NCBI RefSeq assembly: GCF_000716445.1
Contig: NZ_JNWK01000047.1
Location: forward strand, 1 to 54,558
Reading direction: 5' to 3'
From: Streptomyces wedmorensis
GTDB lineage: Bacteria; Actinomycetota; Actinomycetes; Streptomycetales; Streptomycetaceae
DNA length: 54,558 bases
Shown here: positions 8,220 to 17,496 of the stretch, in pieces
Position numbering within the stretch: the stretch's first letter is position 1
Layout: every line of letters starts with the position of its first letter
Notes under the pieces: model-generated
Seen by the model: the letters and a program-made list of their open reading frames with translations, nothing else
Databases searched by the model: none
What the model was told of the DNA's origin: nothing
Translations under genes and position numbers: made by a program

Positions 8220-8624
8220 CTATGGACCGGTGGCCGGGCGTGGCATCGAGCGCGGGAACAGGGATCGGACCAGCACGAGGGTGCTGAGGGCGAACATCAC
8301 CACACCCAGCGGGACGTGCAGGGATGCCACGTGCGCGATGCCGAGTACGACCTGGGCCGAAGCGAGGAGAAGGAGGCCGGTGGAGTACAGGATGGGACGC
8401 GGGGACCCGCCGCCCGGGCGCCAGGCAAGGATCGTGGCGAGGACGTACAGCATCGCGGCCGCGTACATCACCTTCGAACCGTAGTCGTGCATCTGGTAGG
8501 CGCGGTACGAGGTGAGGAGCAGGCCCGCGGTGGAGGCCTGGAAGAAGAGGGCAAGGGTCTGCAGGACTGCCGCCGCCTTGAGGAAGGTGCCGGCACGCGG
8601 TACTGCGGTCGTCCGTCTGGTCAT
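8220..8624 (-). CDS. Four-helix membrane protein of unknown function
   Basis: This is a 134-residue protein starting at 8624, with GAGAGG about nine bases upstream. It has four hydrophobic segments: LKAAAVLQTLALFFQAST, VMYAAAMLYVLATILAW, ILYSTGLLLLASAQVVLGI and PLGVVMFALSTLVLVRSLF. The charged loops are short and there is no catalytic motif. The architecture resembles small Streptomyces integral membrane proteins often placed next to regulators. Here it is divergent from a broken GlxA-type regulator gene that starts at 8811, so that regulator may once have controlled it. Confidence 0.65.
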   Translation of the reverse strand: MTRRTTAVPRAGTFLKAAAVLQTLALFFQASTAGLLLTSYRAYQMHDYGSKVMYAAAMLYVLATILAWRPGGGSPRPILYSTGLLLLASAQVVLGIAHVASLHVPLGVVMFALSTLVLVRSLFPRSMPRPATGP

Positions 8625-8810
8625 GGTGTGGTGCCTCTCTGGTCGTGGGCGATGACGGGGGTGCTCCGAGGCGTCGAACGCCCCGGCGTGCCGCGTCGAA
8701 CCCACCTCAGCGCGCCGGGTGTTCGTGTCGCCGATCCGTGTGGGGTCCGCCGAGCTCCGTCGTGAAGATCCTGGCGCGGAGCGTTGCTTGACACGAGTGT
8801 CGGAAACGAC

Positions 8811-9090
8811 GTGACCCGTACAGTTCCGGACACCACCACTGTCGCCCTGGCCTTCACCGAAGGCGTGCTGCATCTCGAACCGTCCCTGGCGATGGAGGTC
8901 TTCAGCTCCGACCCGACCCACATGGTCGCCCCTTGTACGACTTCCAGCTCTGCGGCCCGAGCACCGTGCGGGGCCGGATCGGCCGCTTCCGGCTGGACCC
9001 CGACCACGGACTCGACCATCTGCAGCGAGCCGACACCGTGATCGTCCCCGGCTGGGCCGACGTCGACCAGGACCCGCCATCACGGCGTCG
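8811..9090 (+). pseudogene. Truncated, frameshifted GlxA/AraC-family regulator (DJ-1/PfpI domain only)
   Basis: A GTG at 8811 with GGAAA upstream begins a protein reading TTVALAFTEGVLHLEPSLAM and then EVFSSDP. Near 8928 a one-base loss shifts the frame, and the next frame continues LYDFQLCGPSTVRGRIGRF and LDPDHGLDHLQRADTVIVPG. Joined, this is the N-terminal amidase-like domain of GlxA-type transcriptional regulators. The sequence ends after about 90 residues, before the AraC DNA-binding domain. It is therefore doubly broken, by frameshift and by loss of the C-terminal two thirds. The alginate-lyase-like gene starts about 130 bp further on. Confidence 0.7.
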
Positions 9091-9223
9091 GGCGACAACG
9101 CTCTTGAGACAGGGCTTCCTTCACATCTTGACGGAGGCATGGTCCAGACCTATGGTCTCCGCTCAGCGCGCTTGTTCAGTAGAGCGCTTCACGTTCACAT
9201 ACGAGAACGGAAGGCCCCAACTC

Positions 9224-10402
9224 ATGCGCAGAACCGGACTTTTCGCAGCTGCCGCCGCCCTCGTCGCCGGTGTCCTCGTCTGGCCGGCCGCACCCGGCGC
9301 CGAGGCGGCCCCCGCCGTCTTCACGCATCCCGGAGTCACCGTCTCCCAGAGTCAGTTGGACTTCGCCCGTTCCAAGGTCCTCGCCGGCGCCCAGCCCTGG
9401 AAGGGCGCCTACGACCAGATGATGGCGAGCAAGTACGCCGACCTGAACCGCACCCCCAAACCTCGCGCGGTCGTCGAATGCGGCTCGTACTCCAACCCCA
9501 ACTACGGCTGCACCGACGAACGCGAGGACGCGATGGCCGCGTACACCAACGCTCTCGCCTGGTACATCACCCGTGACGCGCGCTACGCGCAGAAGTCCAT
9601 CCAGTTGATGGACGCCTGGTCCGCCGTCATCACGGACCACACCAACAGCAACGCCCCGCTGCAGACCGGCTGGGCCGGCTCGTCCTGGCCGAAGGCCGCC
9701 GAGATCATCAAGTACACGTACACCGGCGGCTGGCCGAACTCCGGCCGGTTCGCGACCATGCTCCGCAACGTCTACCTGCCGGAAATCATCAACGGCTCCA
9801 ACTCCAACGGCAACTGGGAGTTGTCGATGATGGAGGCCGCCGTCGGCATCTCCGTCTTCCTGGAGGACAGGACGTCGTACGACAAGGCCATGGCGAAGTT
9901 CCGCACACGCACCGCCGCCTACGTCTACCTGGCCTCGGACGGGGCGCTGCCCAAGACCGTGCCGAGCCAGAACCTCGACACGCGCGACAAGATCGTCAAC
10001 TACTGGCAGGGCCAGTCGACCTTCGTCACCGGCCTCACCCAGGAGACCTGTCGCGACTTCACGCACACCGGCTACGGCATCTCCGCCATCTCGCACGTCG
10101 CCGAGACCAGTCGCATCCAGGGCCAGGACCTGTACGGCACCGACGTCGGCGAGCGCCTGCGCCAGGCCCTCGGGTTCCAGTCCAAGTACGAGCTCGGCAC
10201 CGCCGTCCCGAGCTGGCTGTGCGGCGGCTCCCTGCACCTGGGACTCGGCCCGGTCACCGAGGTCGGCTACAACGCCATGCACAACCGGCTCGGCTTCGCC
10301 ATGACCAACACGGAGACGCTGACCCAGCGCAACCGCCCGGCCGGCAGCAACAACCTCTTCGTCGCCTGGGAGACCCTCACCCACGCCGACAACCCCTCCT
10401 GA
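9224..10402 (+). CDS. Secreted alginate-lyase-family protein
   Basis: This is a 392-residue protein with a Sec signal peptide (MRRTGLFAAAAALVAGVLVW, cleavage probably after the AEA at about residue 28). The mature part carries FTHPGVTVSQSQLDFARSKV, W-rich helices (NALAWYITRDARYAQKSI, DAWSAVITDHTNSN), GNWELSMMEAAVGISVFLED and HTGYGISAISHVAET. These are features of the (alpha/alpha)-toroid alginate lyase family (Pfam Alginate_lyase). It would cleave an acidic polysaccharide outside the cell; the true substrate in soil actinomycetes is not certain. The start at 9224 is chosen because it opens the signal peptide; GGAAGG lies upstream. A clean terminator follows. Confidence 0.85.
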   Translation: MRRTGLFAAAAALVAGVLVWPAAPGAEAAPAVFTHPGVTVSQSQLDFARSKVLAGAQPWKGAYDQMMASKYADLNRTPKPRAVVECGSYSNPNYGCTDEREDAMAAYTNALAWYITRDARYAQKSIQLMDAWSAVITDHTNSNAPLQTGWAGSSWPKAAEIIKYTYTGGWPNSGRFATMLRNVYLPEIINGSNSNGNWELSMMEAAVGISVFLEDRTSYDKAMAKFRTRTAAYVYLASDGALPKTVPSQNLDTRDKIVNYWQGQSTFVTGLTQETCRDFTHTGYGISAISHVAETSRIQGQDLYGTDVGERLRQALGFQSKYELGTAVPSWLCGGSLHLGLGPVTEVGYNAMHNRLGFAMTNTETLTQRNRPAGSNNLFVAWETLTHADNPS

Positions 10403-10451
10403 CCGGGGAGGGCCCGCCCCCGCAACCCCTCGGGCCCGCACGGCGGGCTGT

Positions 10452-10488
10452 GACTCCATCGGGCGAATCCGCTTCGCCCGATGGAGTC
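10452..10488 (+). terminator. Hairpin terminator after the lyase gene
   Basis: A perfect 16-bp inverted repeat (10452-10467 and 10473-10488) with a five-base loop lies 50 bp after the stop codon. Confidence 0.85.
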
Positions 10489-11391
10489 GACCCGCCACGG
10501 CCACGGACTCGCCGGCCCGCTTCCTTGAGCCCCCTGACACTCCACCAACCGCCCGGACAGCTTGCCCTGCAGGTCGAGGCGACAGGCGTCACCTTCACCT
10601 TCCGGACGGAGGCCGTCTCCGAGCCCGTCCCGGAGAGCGCCGGCCACCGGATCGGCAGCCACGATTGCACACCCCCGGCAACCGACGCTCCAGATGACGG
10701 CTTCGGCGCGTGGTCGAACCGGGCCCGACCGGTCGACTGATGAAGCGCAACGTTTCCGGAGCTTGACGACGAGACCCGTCATCGTGCCAAGTCACCTCGG
10801 TCTCCACGTCTGCGCAGCCGGCAGCCCCGGGGCCAGTTCCTCGACGAGCGCGACGACGCGGTCGACTGCATCAGCTCTTGCCTCTCATCCACGCAGCCAG
10901 TCACCGTCACCCCGCCGGGCACCCCCGACCTCATGCAGGGCGAGGCCATCTGTACCACCGTGGGTCCGCTCCTGCGCTACGTCCGCTCCTGCGCCACCTC
11001 CGCGCCTCGAAGCCTTCGGCCACGCCTTCCCCGGCTTCCGCAGCGAGACCCACGAGCGCACCCTCGGCCCCGCCACAGGCGACCACCTCGTCGAGTGTGT
11101 CCGGGCCCCGGCGGAGGACCCCCGGGCCTGAGCGCCCCACGACACTTGCTCACCGGCCCGCCGCCACGGCCGCTGACCGACGTGACCTGGCTCCGGTGCG
11201 CGTCCGGAGACCGGAGCGGGATGCCGCCGAACGGGGCCGTTCTTGCGTGTCCCGTCTCGGAGGCGCGCGACGCCGGTGCCAGGCTGGACAGCCCGTGCCA
11301 CAGGTTCCTCAGGTTCCTCGGAAGGGTCGCCGGGGCGGGGCGGCGGAGCGACCGTCCCCCGGTGGGCCGTGGAGAGGGTGGAGGTGGGCGA
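10489..11391. other. Gene-free stretch upstream of the ABC-phosphatase fusion
   Basis: About 900 bp without a supported gene. At about 11000-11131 one frame reads LEAFGHAFPGFRSETHERTL and runs to a stop. That resembles coding sequence, but the frame has no start and the preceding part fits a different frame (LMQGEAICTTVGPLLRYVR at about 10933). It may be the remains of a short frameshifted gene of unknown family. Confidence 0.35.
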
Positions 11392-13254
11392 GTGCCTCGG
11401 GGTCCGCTGTTGTCCCTGCGCGGGATCACCAAACACTTCGGCGGGGTCGTGGCCCTCGACGCGGTCGACCTGGAGGTGGACCGCGGGCAGGTCCTGGGTC
11501 TGGTCGGTGAGAGCGGAGCGGGCAAGAGCACACTGGTGAAAGCCGTGTCCGGAGTCATCCCGCCGGACACGGGGACCATCGAGTGGCAAGGCGTTCCGGT
11601 GGAGCTGGGCCGGCCCTCCGACGCCCAGCGGCTGGGCATCGCCACCGTCTACCAGGACCCGTCACTCGTCGACCGGATGGACGCGGTCTCCAACCTCTAC
11701 CTCGGCCGTGAGCTGCGCCGGTTCGGGGTCCTTCGGCAGATCGAGATAGAGAAACGTTCCCTTGCGCTGCTCGACCAGCTCTCCATCACCCTCCCCGACA
11801 TCCGGGTCCCCGTACACACGCTCACCCTGGGCGAGCGCCAGACGGTCGCCATCGCCCGGGCACTGCTCGGCCGCCCCCAGCTGGTCGTCCTCGACGAGGC
11901 GACCGCCACGCTCACCGTGGAACAGACCTCGAGGATGCTCGACCTGATCCGCCGGCTGCGCGACCAGGGACACGCCGTGATCATGGTCAGCCACAACCTG
12001 GACGACGTCCAGGCCGTCGCCGACCGCATCGCCGTACTCCGGCTGGGCGGCAACGGGGGAGTGTTCGACGCCCGGTACACCAGCCAGGAGCAGCTCGCCG
12101 CCGCCATCAGCGGCGGACACCCGCTCGCGGTGACCCTCCAGCAGAGCCTGCTGCCGCGCGGCCTGCCGGCGCAGGACGCCGTGGAGGCGGCCCACCGGTA
12201 CCTTCCCGCACACGCCGGAGTGGGCGGCGACTGGTTCGACGTGATCCCACTGTCCGGCGCCCGCGTCGCACTGGTGGTCGGCGACGTCGTGGGCCACGGC
12301 CTCCACGCAGCCGCCACCATGGGACGGCTGCGCACCGCCGTGAACAACCTCGCCATGCTCGATCTGCCTCCCGACGAACTCCTCACCCACCTCGACGACG
12401 TCGTCGCCCGCATCGACGAGGAGCAGACGGCCGGCGGGCGCGAGGAGGCCGTGATCGGCGCCACCTGCCTCTACGCGATCTACGACCCGGTCACCCGCCG
12501 CTGCCAACTCGCCCGCGCCGGCCACCTGCCCGCCATCCTGGTGAGACCCGACGGCACGGTCGACATCCCCGACACCCCCGCCGGCCCGCCCCTGGGTCTC
12601 CGCGGGCTCCCCTTCACCACGATCGAGCTCGACATCCCCGAGGGCAGCCGGCTCGTCCTCTACACCGACGGGCTGGTGGAGTCGCGAACCAGCGACATCG
12701 ACGTCGGTCTCGACCGACTCCGCGCCGCGCTCGCCCACCCCGGGCACACTCCGGAACAGACCTGCCAGGCCGTACTGTCCGCGATGCTCCCGGCCGATTC
12801 GCCCGACGACATCGCCCTCCTCGTCGCACGCACCAAGGCGCTGCCCGGCGACCGCATCGCCGAATGGAACGTCCCGCCCGACCCATCGGCAGTGGCTGCG
12901 AGCCGAGCCGCCGCCACCGCCCACCTGCGTCGCTGGGGCCTGGAGGAACTCGTCCTCGGCACCGAACTGATCATCAGCGAACTGGTCACCAACGCCATCC
13001 GGTACGGCGCCGCCCCCATCTGCGTCCGCCTCGTCCACGCATGCACCCTGATCTGCCAGGTCGCCGACGCCACCGGCACCTCGCCGCGCGTCCGACTGGC
13101 CGCCGACACCGACGAGGGCGGCCGCGGTCTCTTCCTGGTCGGACAGATCGCCCAACGCTGGGGCACCCGGTACACCGAGACCGGAAAGATCATCTGGACC
13201 GAACAGGCACTACCCCGACCAGAAGACGCACCCCGCACCGGCCACCGGCGGTGA
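11392..13254 (+). CDS. ABC ATPase-SpoIIE (PP2C) phosphatase-HATPase fusion protein
   Basis: This 620-residue protein starts at GTG 11392, with GGAGG at 11380-11384. Residues 6 to about 240 form an ABC ATPase of the sugar-import type: Walker A GESGAGKST (39-47), Q-loop Gln88, Walker B LVVLDE ending at Glu169, H-loop His201. The signature loop, normally LSGGQ, reads LTLGERQ (144-150). Residues from about 245 form a SpoIIE-type PP2C phosphatase with GGDWFD (278-283), GDVVGHG (297-303) and YTDGLVE. From about 500 there is a GHKL/HATPase domain like anti-sigma kinases, with N-box Glu530/Asn534 and DEGGRGL (574-580). The last two domains together are a common Streptomyces stress-signalling unit; the ABC domain in place of a PAS or GAF sensor is unusual. 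No permease gene is nearby, so the ABC part may act as an ATP-driven switch. Confidence 0.9.
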   Translation: MPRGPLLSLRGITKHFGGVVALDAVDLEVDRGQVLGLVGESGAGKSTLVKAVSGVIPPDTGTIEWQGVPVELGRPSDAQRLGIATVYQDPSLVDRMDAVSNLYLGRELRRFGVLRQIEIEKRSLALLDQLSITLPDIRVPVHTLTLGERQTVAIARALLGRPQLVVLDEATATLTVEQTSRMLDLIRRLRDQGHAVIMVSHNLDDVQAVADRIAVLRLGGNGGVFDARYTSQEQLAAAISGGHPLAVTLQQSLLPRGLPAQDAVEAAHRYLPAHAGVGGDWFDVIPLSGARVALVVGDVVGHGLHAAATMGRLRTAVNNLAMLDLPPDELLTHLDDVVARIDEEQTAGGREEAVIGATCLYAIYDPVTRRCQLARAGHLPAILVRPDGTVDIPDTPAGPPLGLRGLPFTTIELDIPEGSRLVLYTDGLVESRTSDIDVGLDRLRAALAHPGHTPEQTCQAVLSAMLPADSPDDIALLVARTKALPGDRIAEWNVPPDPSAVAASRAAATAHLRRWGLEELVLGTELIISELVTNAIRYGAAPICVRLVHACTLICQVADATGTSPRVRLAADTDEGGRGLFLVGQIAQRWGTRYTETGKIIWTEQALPRPEDAPRTGHRR

Positions 13255-13468
13255 GCCGGCGCCGCCCGTCGCTCACCGGGGGGAGGGCGTCACCGGCCGG
13301 CTCCGACACCGAGGAGCTGACCTTCATCGCCACACTCACCTGCCCCTGCCCCTGCCCCTGACTCTGAGCCGCGAACGCCCGAACGGCAGCACGAGAGACC
13401 ACCGCACCGCCAGGCGCAACGGCCGCCGCCACTGAGAAGGGGGAGGCGGCCGACCCGCCAGAGAAGCC

Positions 13469-13830
13469 CTACAACCGATGGCCGATGTCAAGAGCGTGTT
13501 CCTTCAGGAACACGCCCGCATGGGCCGCCGCCTCCTCCGCGGTCGCGTAGTGCGTCCCATCGGCGGCCGCGCCGCAGGCCCCATCGGCGCCTTGACCGGT
13601 CCAACCCCAATCACCGGAAGGCGACCGCACCAACTCGGCAGTCCCTCCGAACAGCGCGAGCGTGCGGTGGCCCCCCGTCGCGGCCGCTGGGCGGCTGACG
13701 GCGTCGGGCCACTTCTTACGGGCCCTTGCCGGGTGATGCCCCACACGGCCCCCAACTGCTCATAACTCGCTCCGTAGGAGCCGGCGGTCGCCCCCGCCTG
13801 TCGCGAGGAATGGTCCGGAACGTGCGGGTG
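13469..13830 (-). pseudogene. Frameshifted small HTH protein
   Basis: On the minus strand one frame gives SYGASYEQLGAVWGITRQ, a helix-turn-helix of the kind found in short Streptomyces DNA-binding proteins. The next frame continues ARKKWPDAVS and ends with a C-terminal part containing LALFGGTAELVRSPSGDW and HYATAEEAAAHAGVFLKEH. One missing base at about 13727, in the GGGCCC just after the HTH, joins them. The C-terminal part alone is open for 91 codons but has no plausible start. No clear start codon for the joined gene could be fixed. Confidence 0.55.
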
Positions 13831-13923
13831 ACCCCGTAGTCGCGGGGCAGTGACCACGCGTGCGCGAGCTGCTGGCCTCAACCCCCTTCTGCTGCCGGAC
13901 AGTTGCTCTACCTTAGGAGCCCG

Positions 13924-14006
13924 GTGACCCCCCAGGGGGATCACGCATGGGACACAACGAACTGTCCGCTTCGACGCGGATCGGCGTACTGCCGTGCGAC
14001 GGCAGT
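13924..14006 (+). promoter_or_regulatory. Two inverted repeats upstream of the kinase gene
   Basis: A 21-base near-palindrome lies at 13924-13944 (GTGACCCCC/GGGGGATCAC type), and a 7-bp stem with a five-base loop lies at 13988-14006 (ACTGCCG/CGGCAGT). Both sit within 115 bp of the kinase start, so they may be operator or leader structure. The role is inferred from position only. Confidence 0.3.
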
Positions 14007-14037
14007 CCCGTGCACGTGAAGGGTTGAACTCTCCGTC

Positions 14038-16027
14038 GTGGAACAGCTGACGGGGGAGGACCCCGCACACATCGGCCCGTACCGCTTGATCGCCCGCCTC
14101 GGGGCGGGCGGGATGGGCCTGGTCTACCTGGGCCGATCCGACGTGGGACGTACGGTCGCGGTCAAGGTCGTACAGGCCGAGCACGCCCAGAACCAGGAGT
14201 TCCGGAAGCGGTTCGCTCGGGAGGTGGCCGCGGCCAGGCGGGTGGGCGGCGAGTGGACGGCCGACGTCCTGGACGCCGACACGGAGGCCGCGGTGCTGTG
14301 GGTGGCGACCCAGTACATTCCCGGGCCAGACCTGACCACCGTCGTGGCCCAGGACTTCGGGCCGCTGCCCGAGCGGTCGGTCCGTACGCTCGCCAACCGA
14401 CTTGCGCTCGCTCTGCGAGCCGTGCACGAGGCGGGCCTGATCCACCGGGACCTCAAGCCGTCCAACGCGCTCGTCACCGTCGACGGTCCCCGTGTCATCG
14501 ACTTCGGCATCGCGCGAGCGATGGACAGCCTGGCCGGGGACAGCCTGCACACCCGCACCGGCATGCTGATCGGCTCGCCCGGATTCATGTCGCCGGAACA
14601 GGTACGGGGCCTCGAACTCACCCCGGCCTCGGACGTGTTCTGCCTGGGTGCGCTCCTCGTCTACGCCGCCACCGGGCGCCTGCTGTTCGGCGCGACGGAG
14701 ACGGGCCTGAACGCACACCTCTTCCGGGTCGCCGAGGAGGAGCCGGACCTGACGGGCGTCCCGGATTCGCTCGTCGATCTCGTACGCGCATGTCTGCACA
14801 AGGACCCCGCCGAGCGGCCCACCCCCCAGGAAGTCGCCGAGCGCACCGCGGCTCTCCAGGCCGACGAGTGGCTGCCGGGCACCGTCCTGGCTCAACTCGG
14901 CCGCCGCGCAGCCCACCTGCTGGACTACGCCCTGCGCTTGCCCCGGCCCCACCCGCCGGTCAGCCCGCAGGCGTGCCGAGCCCGCGAGGCGTGCATGTTC
15001 AGCCGCAGTCCGCGCCGCCCGCGTACACCCCGACGGCCCCCGCGCACCCCGGGGCCGCGCCCCTCTGGGGAGCGCCTGCGGTACCACCGGCCGGTAACCC
15101 GGGCGTTCCCGCCGCTCCGGCCGGGCTCACGGACCCGTCCGACCCGCATCCCCGGCGTTGGTGGGGGCTGGCGGCGGTGGCCCTGGCGCAGCTGATCGTG
15201 CTGTTCGACGCCGCGTTCACCGTGATGGCGATGTGGCGATGTGGCGAGGCGGCTACGCGGACCTCAGGCACGTCCTGGGGGTCTGGCGGGTGACGTCCAC
15301 GGTCTACCTGGATGCGGTGCCGACGCTCTACGTGCTGGCCTTCACGGTGACACTGCTCCTCGGTGCCCGCCTCGCGGACCGCGTGGGCCGCAAGAGGACT
15401 CTCCTGATCGGCCTGGTGGGCTTCGCGGTGGCCGCCGTGGTCGTCGCGACGGCGTCCACTTCCGAATGGTTCACCGCGGGCCGCATGGTGCAAGGTGTGT
15501 TCGCCGCGCTGGTCTCCTCGTCCGCACCCGTCCTCGTGTCCACCTCCTTCACGGACCGGGAGGAGCGACGCAAAGCCTTCGGGATCCACCTGGCGATCGC
15601 GTGCAGCGGCCCGACGCTGGGCCTGCTGGCGGGCTGGCCGCTCCTGGAAACTCTGGCCTGGCGCTGGTCCGTGCTCGCCGTGACCCCCCTCGTTCTGGTC
15701 GCCGTGCTCGGAACGGCGACCCAGGTACACGACAGGCCGGGCCGCCTCGGCGCGCGCGTCGACGTGCCCGGTGTGCTCCTCGGCTTCGGCGCGATCGCCG
15801 CCGCCGGCGGCGCCGTGCCGCACTTCACGAGCCAGGAGGTGGTCCTGCCCCTTGCCACCGGCATCCTGGTGACGGCGTTCGTCTGGTGGCAGACCAAGAC
15901 AGCCGGGGCGCTCGCTCCTCTGCCCGGCGACGACGTGCGGGCCTCTGTCGGTTACGTCCTCGCGACGGCTCTGGGCGGCGTCAGCGCCGGATTCCTGCTC
16001 GCGGCCATGGGGCACGGATACTACTGA
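14038..16027 (+). pseudogene. Ser/Thr protein kinase-MFS transporter fusion, split by two frameshifts
   Basis: The first frame (14038 to about 14930) is a Hanks-type kinase with the Gly loop LGAGGMGLVYLG, Lys43, HRD Asp138, DFG Asp155 and SPE. Near 14930 a one-base loss moves to a frame with a Pro/Ala linker (QSAPPAYTPTAPAHPG), then RRWWGLAAVALAQLIVLFDA, the first helix of an MFS drug transporter. At about 15226-15241 GATGTGGC is duplicated in tandem. Removing one copy restores the frame into VPTLYVLAFTVTLLLGARLA and DRVGRKRTLL. About nine MFS helices remain before the stop at 16027, fewer than the 14 of the DHA2 group. The intact ancestor was thus a kinase fused to a transporter. At present only the kinase domain can be made, with an abnormal tail. 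Confidence 0.8.
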
Positions 16028-16086
16028 CGCGTGGCGCAGAAGAGCGTGTCCGGGCGGGTGACGCCCGAGTCTGGGTCGGCGTAAAT

Positions 16087-16125
16087 CCGCTGCCGCTGCC
16101 GCTGCCGCTGCCGCTGCCGCTGCCG
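16087..16125. repeat. CCGCTG hexanucleotide array
   Basis: Six perfect copies of CCGCTG and a partial one lie just after the stop of the kinase-MFS pseudogene. Confidence 0.9.
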
Positions 16126-16286
16126 CCCTCGCCCTGCGCACCGCCTCCGCCGCGCTCGGCACCGGCGTGGGCGCCGGGGCTGGTTCTTCCGCGCATCCCT
16201 CTGGCCGCCGGCGACTGGTACCGCCGGCCTCGGGCTTCGTATCGGCTCGGAGTCGTCCGGCAGAGAGGCGGCGGGCGCGTACCGCG

Positions 16287-17482
16287 TCAGGTCAGCGACG
16301 GCGGCACCCAGGCGTGGTGACGCAGGATCATGCGTAGGGCGGCCCGGGACGGTGTCAGGCGCATGGCCGTGTCGCGCAGGGCGACAGCTAGAGGGTGGGA
16401 CACTTTCTGGCCCATGCTCCCGGCATGCCGGGCGGCCTGCGCGACGGCCTGCGCGACGGCCTGCCGGGCGGCCCGCGCGACGGCCTGGCTGCGCGGCCGC
16501 CGCTCGGCGTCGTACCGGGCGAGCGCGGCCTCGACGGTGGTCTCGGCCCGGAGGGAGGCGGCCAGAGTCACCGCGTCCTCCAGGGCCTGGCAGGCGCCCT
16601 GTCCGAGGTTGGGGGGCATAGCGTGGGCGGCGTCGCCCAGCAGGACGATCCGGCCGACCGTGTGGGCGGGAAGCGGCGTGCGGAGTTCGTCCACGTCGTG
16701 GTGAAGCACGGTGTCCGCCCGAGTCGCGTCGAGCAGAGCGGGGATCGGGTCGTGCCGGGTGTGGAACCGCCGGCGCATTTCGGCCAGTGGGTCGGCGAAC
16801 CGCGTTTCCGACGGGAGGCTGAGGACCGCGTGCCATTCGGCCCGCCCGTCCAGGAACGCGATGTGCCCGAACTCGGCCCCCCCCGGCCCCAGGTGAGCTC
16901 GAAGTCGGTACACAGGTCGACCGCGTGGTCGGTGATCGCGCGCAGCACCGTCGAGCCGCTGTAGACCGGACCAGGGTGGTCGGGAAAGAGCCGGCTGCGG
17001 ACTTTGCTGCCGATGCCATCGGCCGCCACCACCAGATCGGCCTCCAGGACGGTGGCGCTGTGACCGACGTGAACCTTCCCCGGGCCGGCCGGCTCGACCG
17101 TGGTGGCCTCGGAGCCGAGCACCAGCGACCCGGCGGGCAGCGCCTCGCGGGGGAGCCGGTGCAAGGTGGACCGGGGGATGCCCATGATCGGCGTGCCCAC
17201 CGCCTTCTCCAGCGCCGCGCCGTCCATCCGAGCCACTCGGCCGCCCCGGGGCGTCCGAGTGCCTCCGCTGTACTGGCCTCGCGATGCGTCCCGAACCGCC
17301 CTGCCGGCGCCGAGTTCGTCCAGTGCCCGCACGCCGTTGGCAGTCAAGGAGATACCCGCCCCCGCGTCCGCGAGCGTGGAAGCGCGCTCGAGGACCGTCA
17401 CGTCCCAGCCGACGCGGTGCGGGCCGATCGCGGCGGCGAGTCCGCCTATGCCTCCTCCGATCACCACTGCCGTGTTCCCCAT
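16287..17482 (-). pseudogene. FAD-dependent monooxygenase with a frameshift in a poly-C/G tract
   Basis: The start at 17482 has AAGGAGGG upstream. The first frame reads VIGGGIGGLAAAIG (FAD-binding GxGxxG), EADLVVAADGIGSKVR (the DG motif) and FELTWGRG. At 16876-16883 there is a run of eight C on the plus strand (G on the coding strand), after which the sense continues in another frame: AEFGHIAFLDGRAEWHAVL, then GRIVLLGDAAHAMPPNLGQG (the GD motif), to the stop at 16287. Restoring one or removing two bases in the run rebuilds a roughly 400-residue flavoprotein hydroxylase of the salicylate-hydroxylase type. This could be decay, a sequencing error in the homopolymer, or slip-strand phase variation. 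A beheaded TetR gene lies divergently. Confidence 0.8.
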
Positions 17483-17496
17483 ACGGAAGTCCCTCC

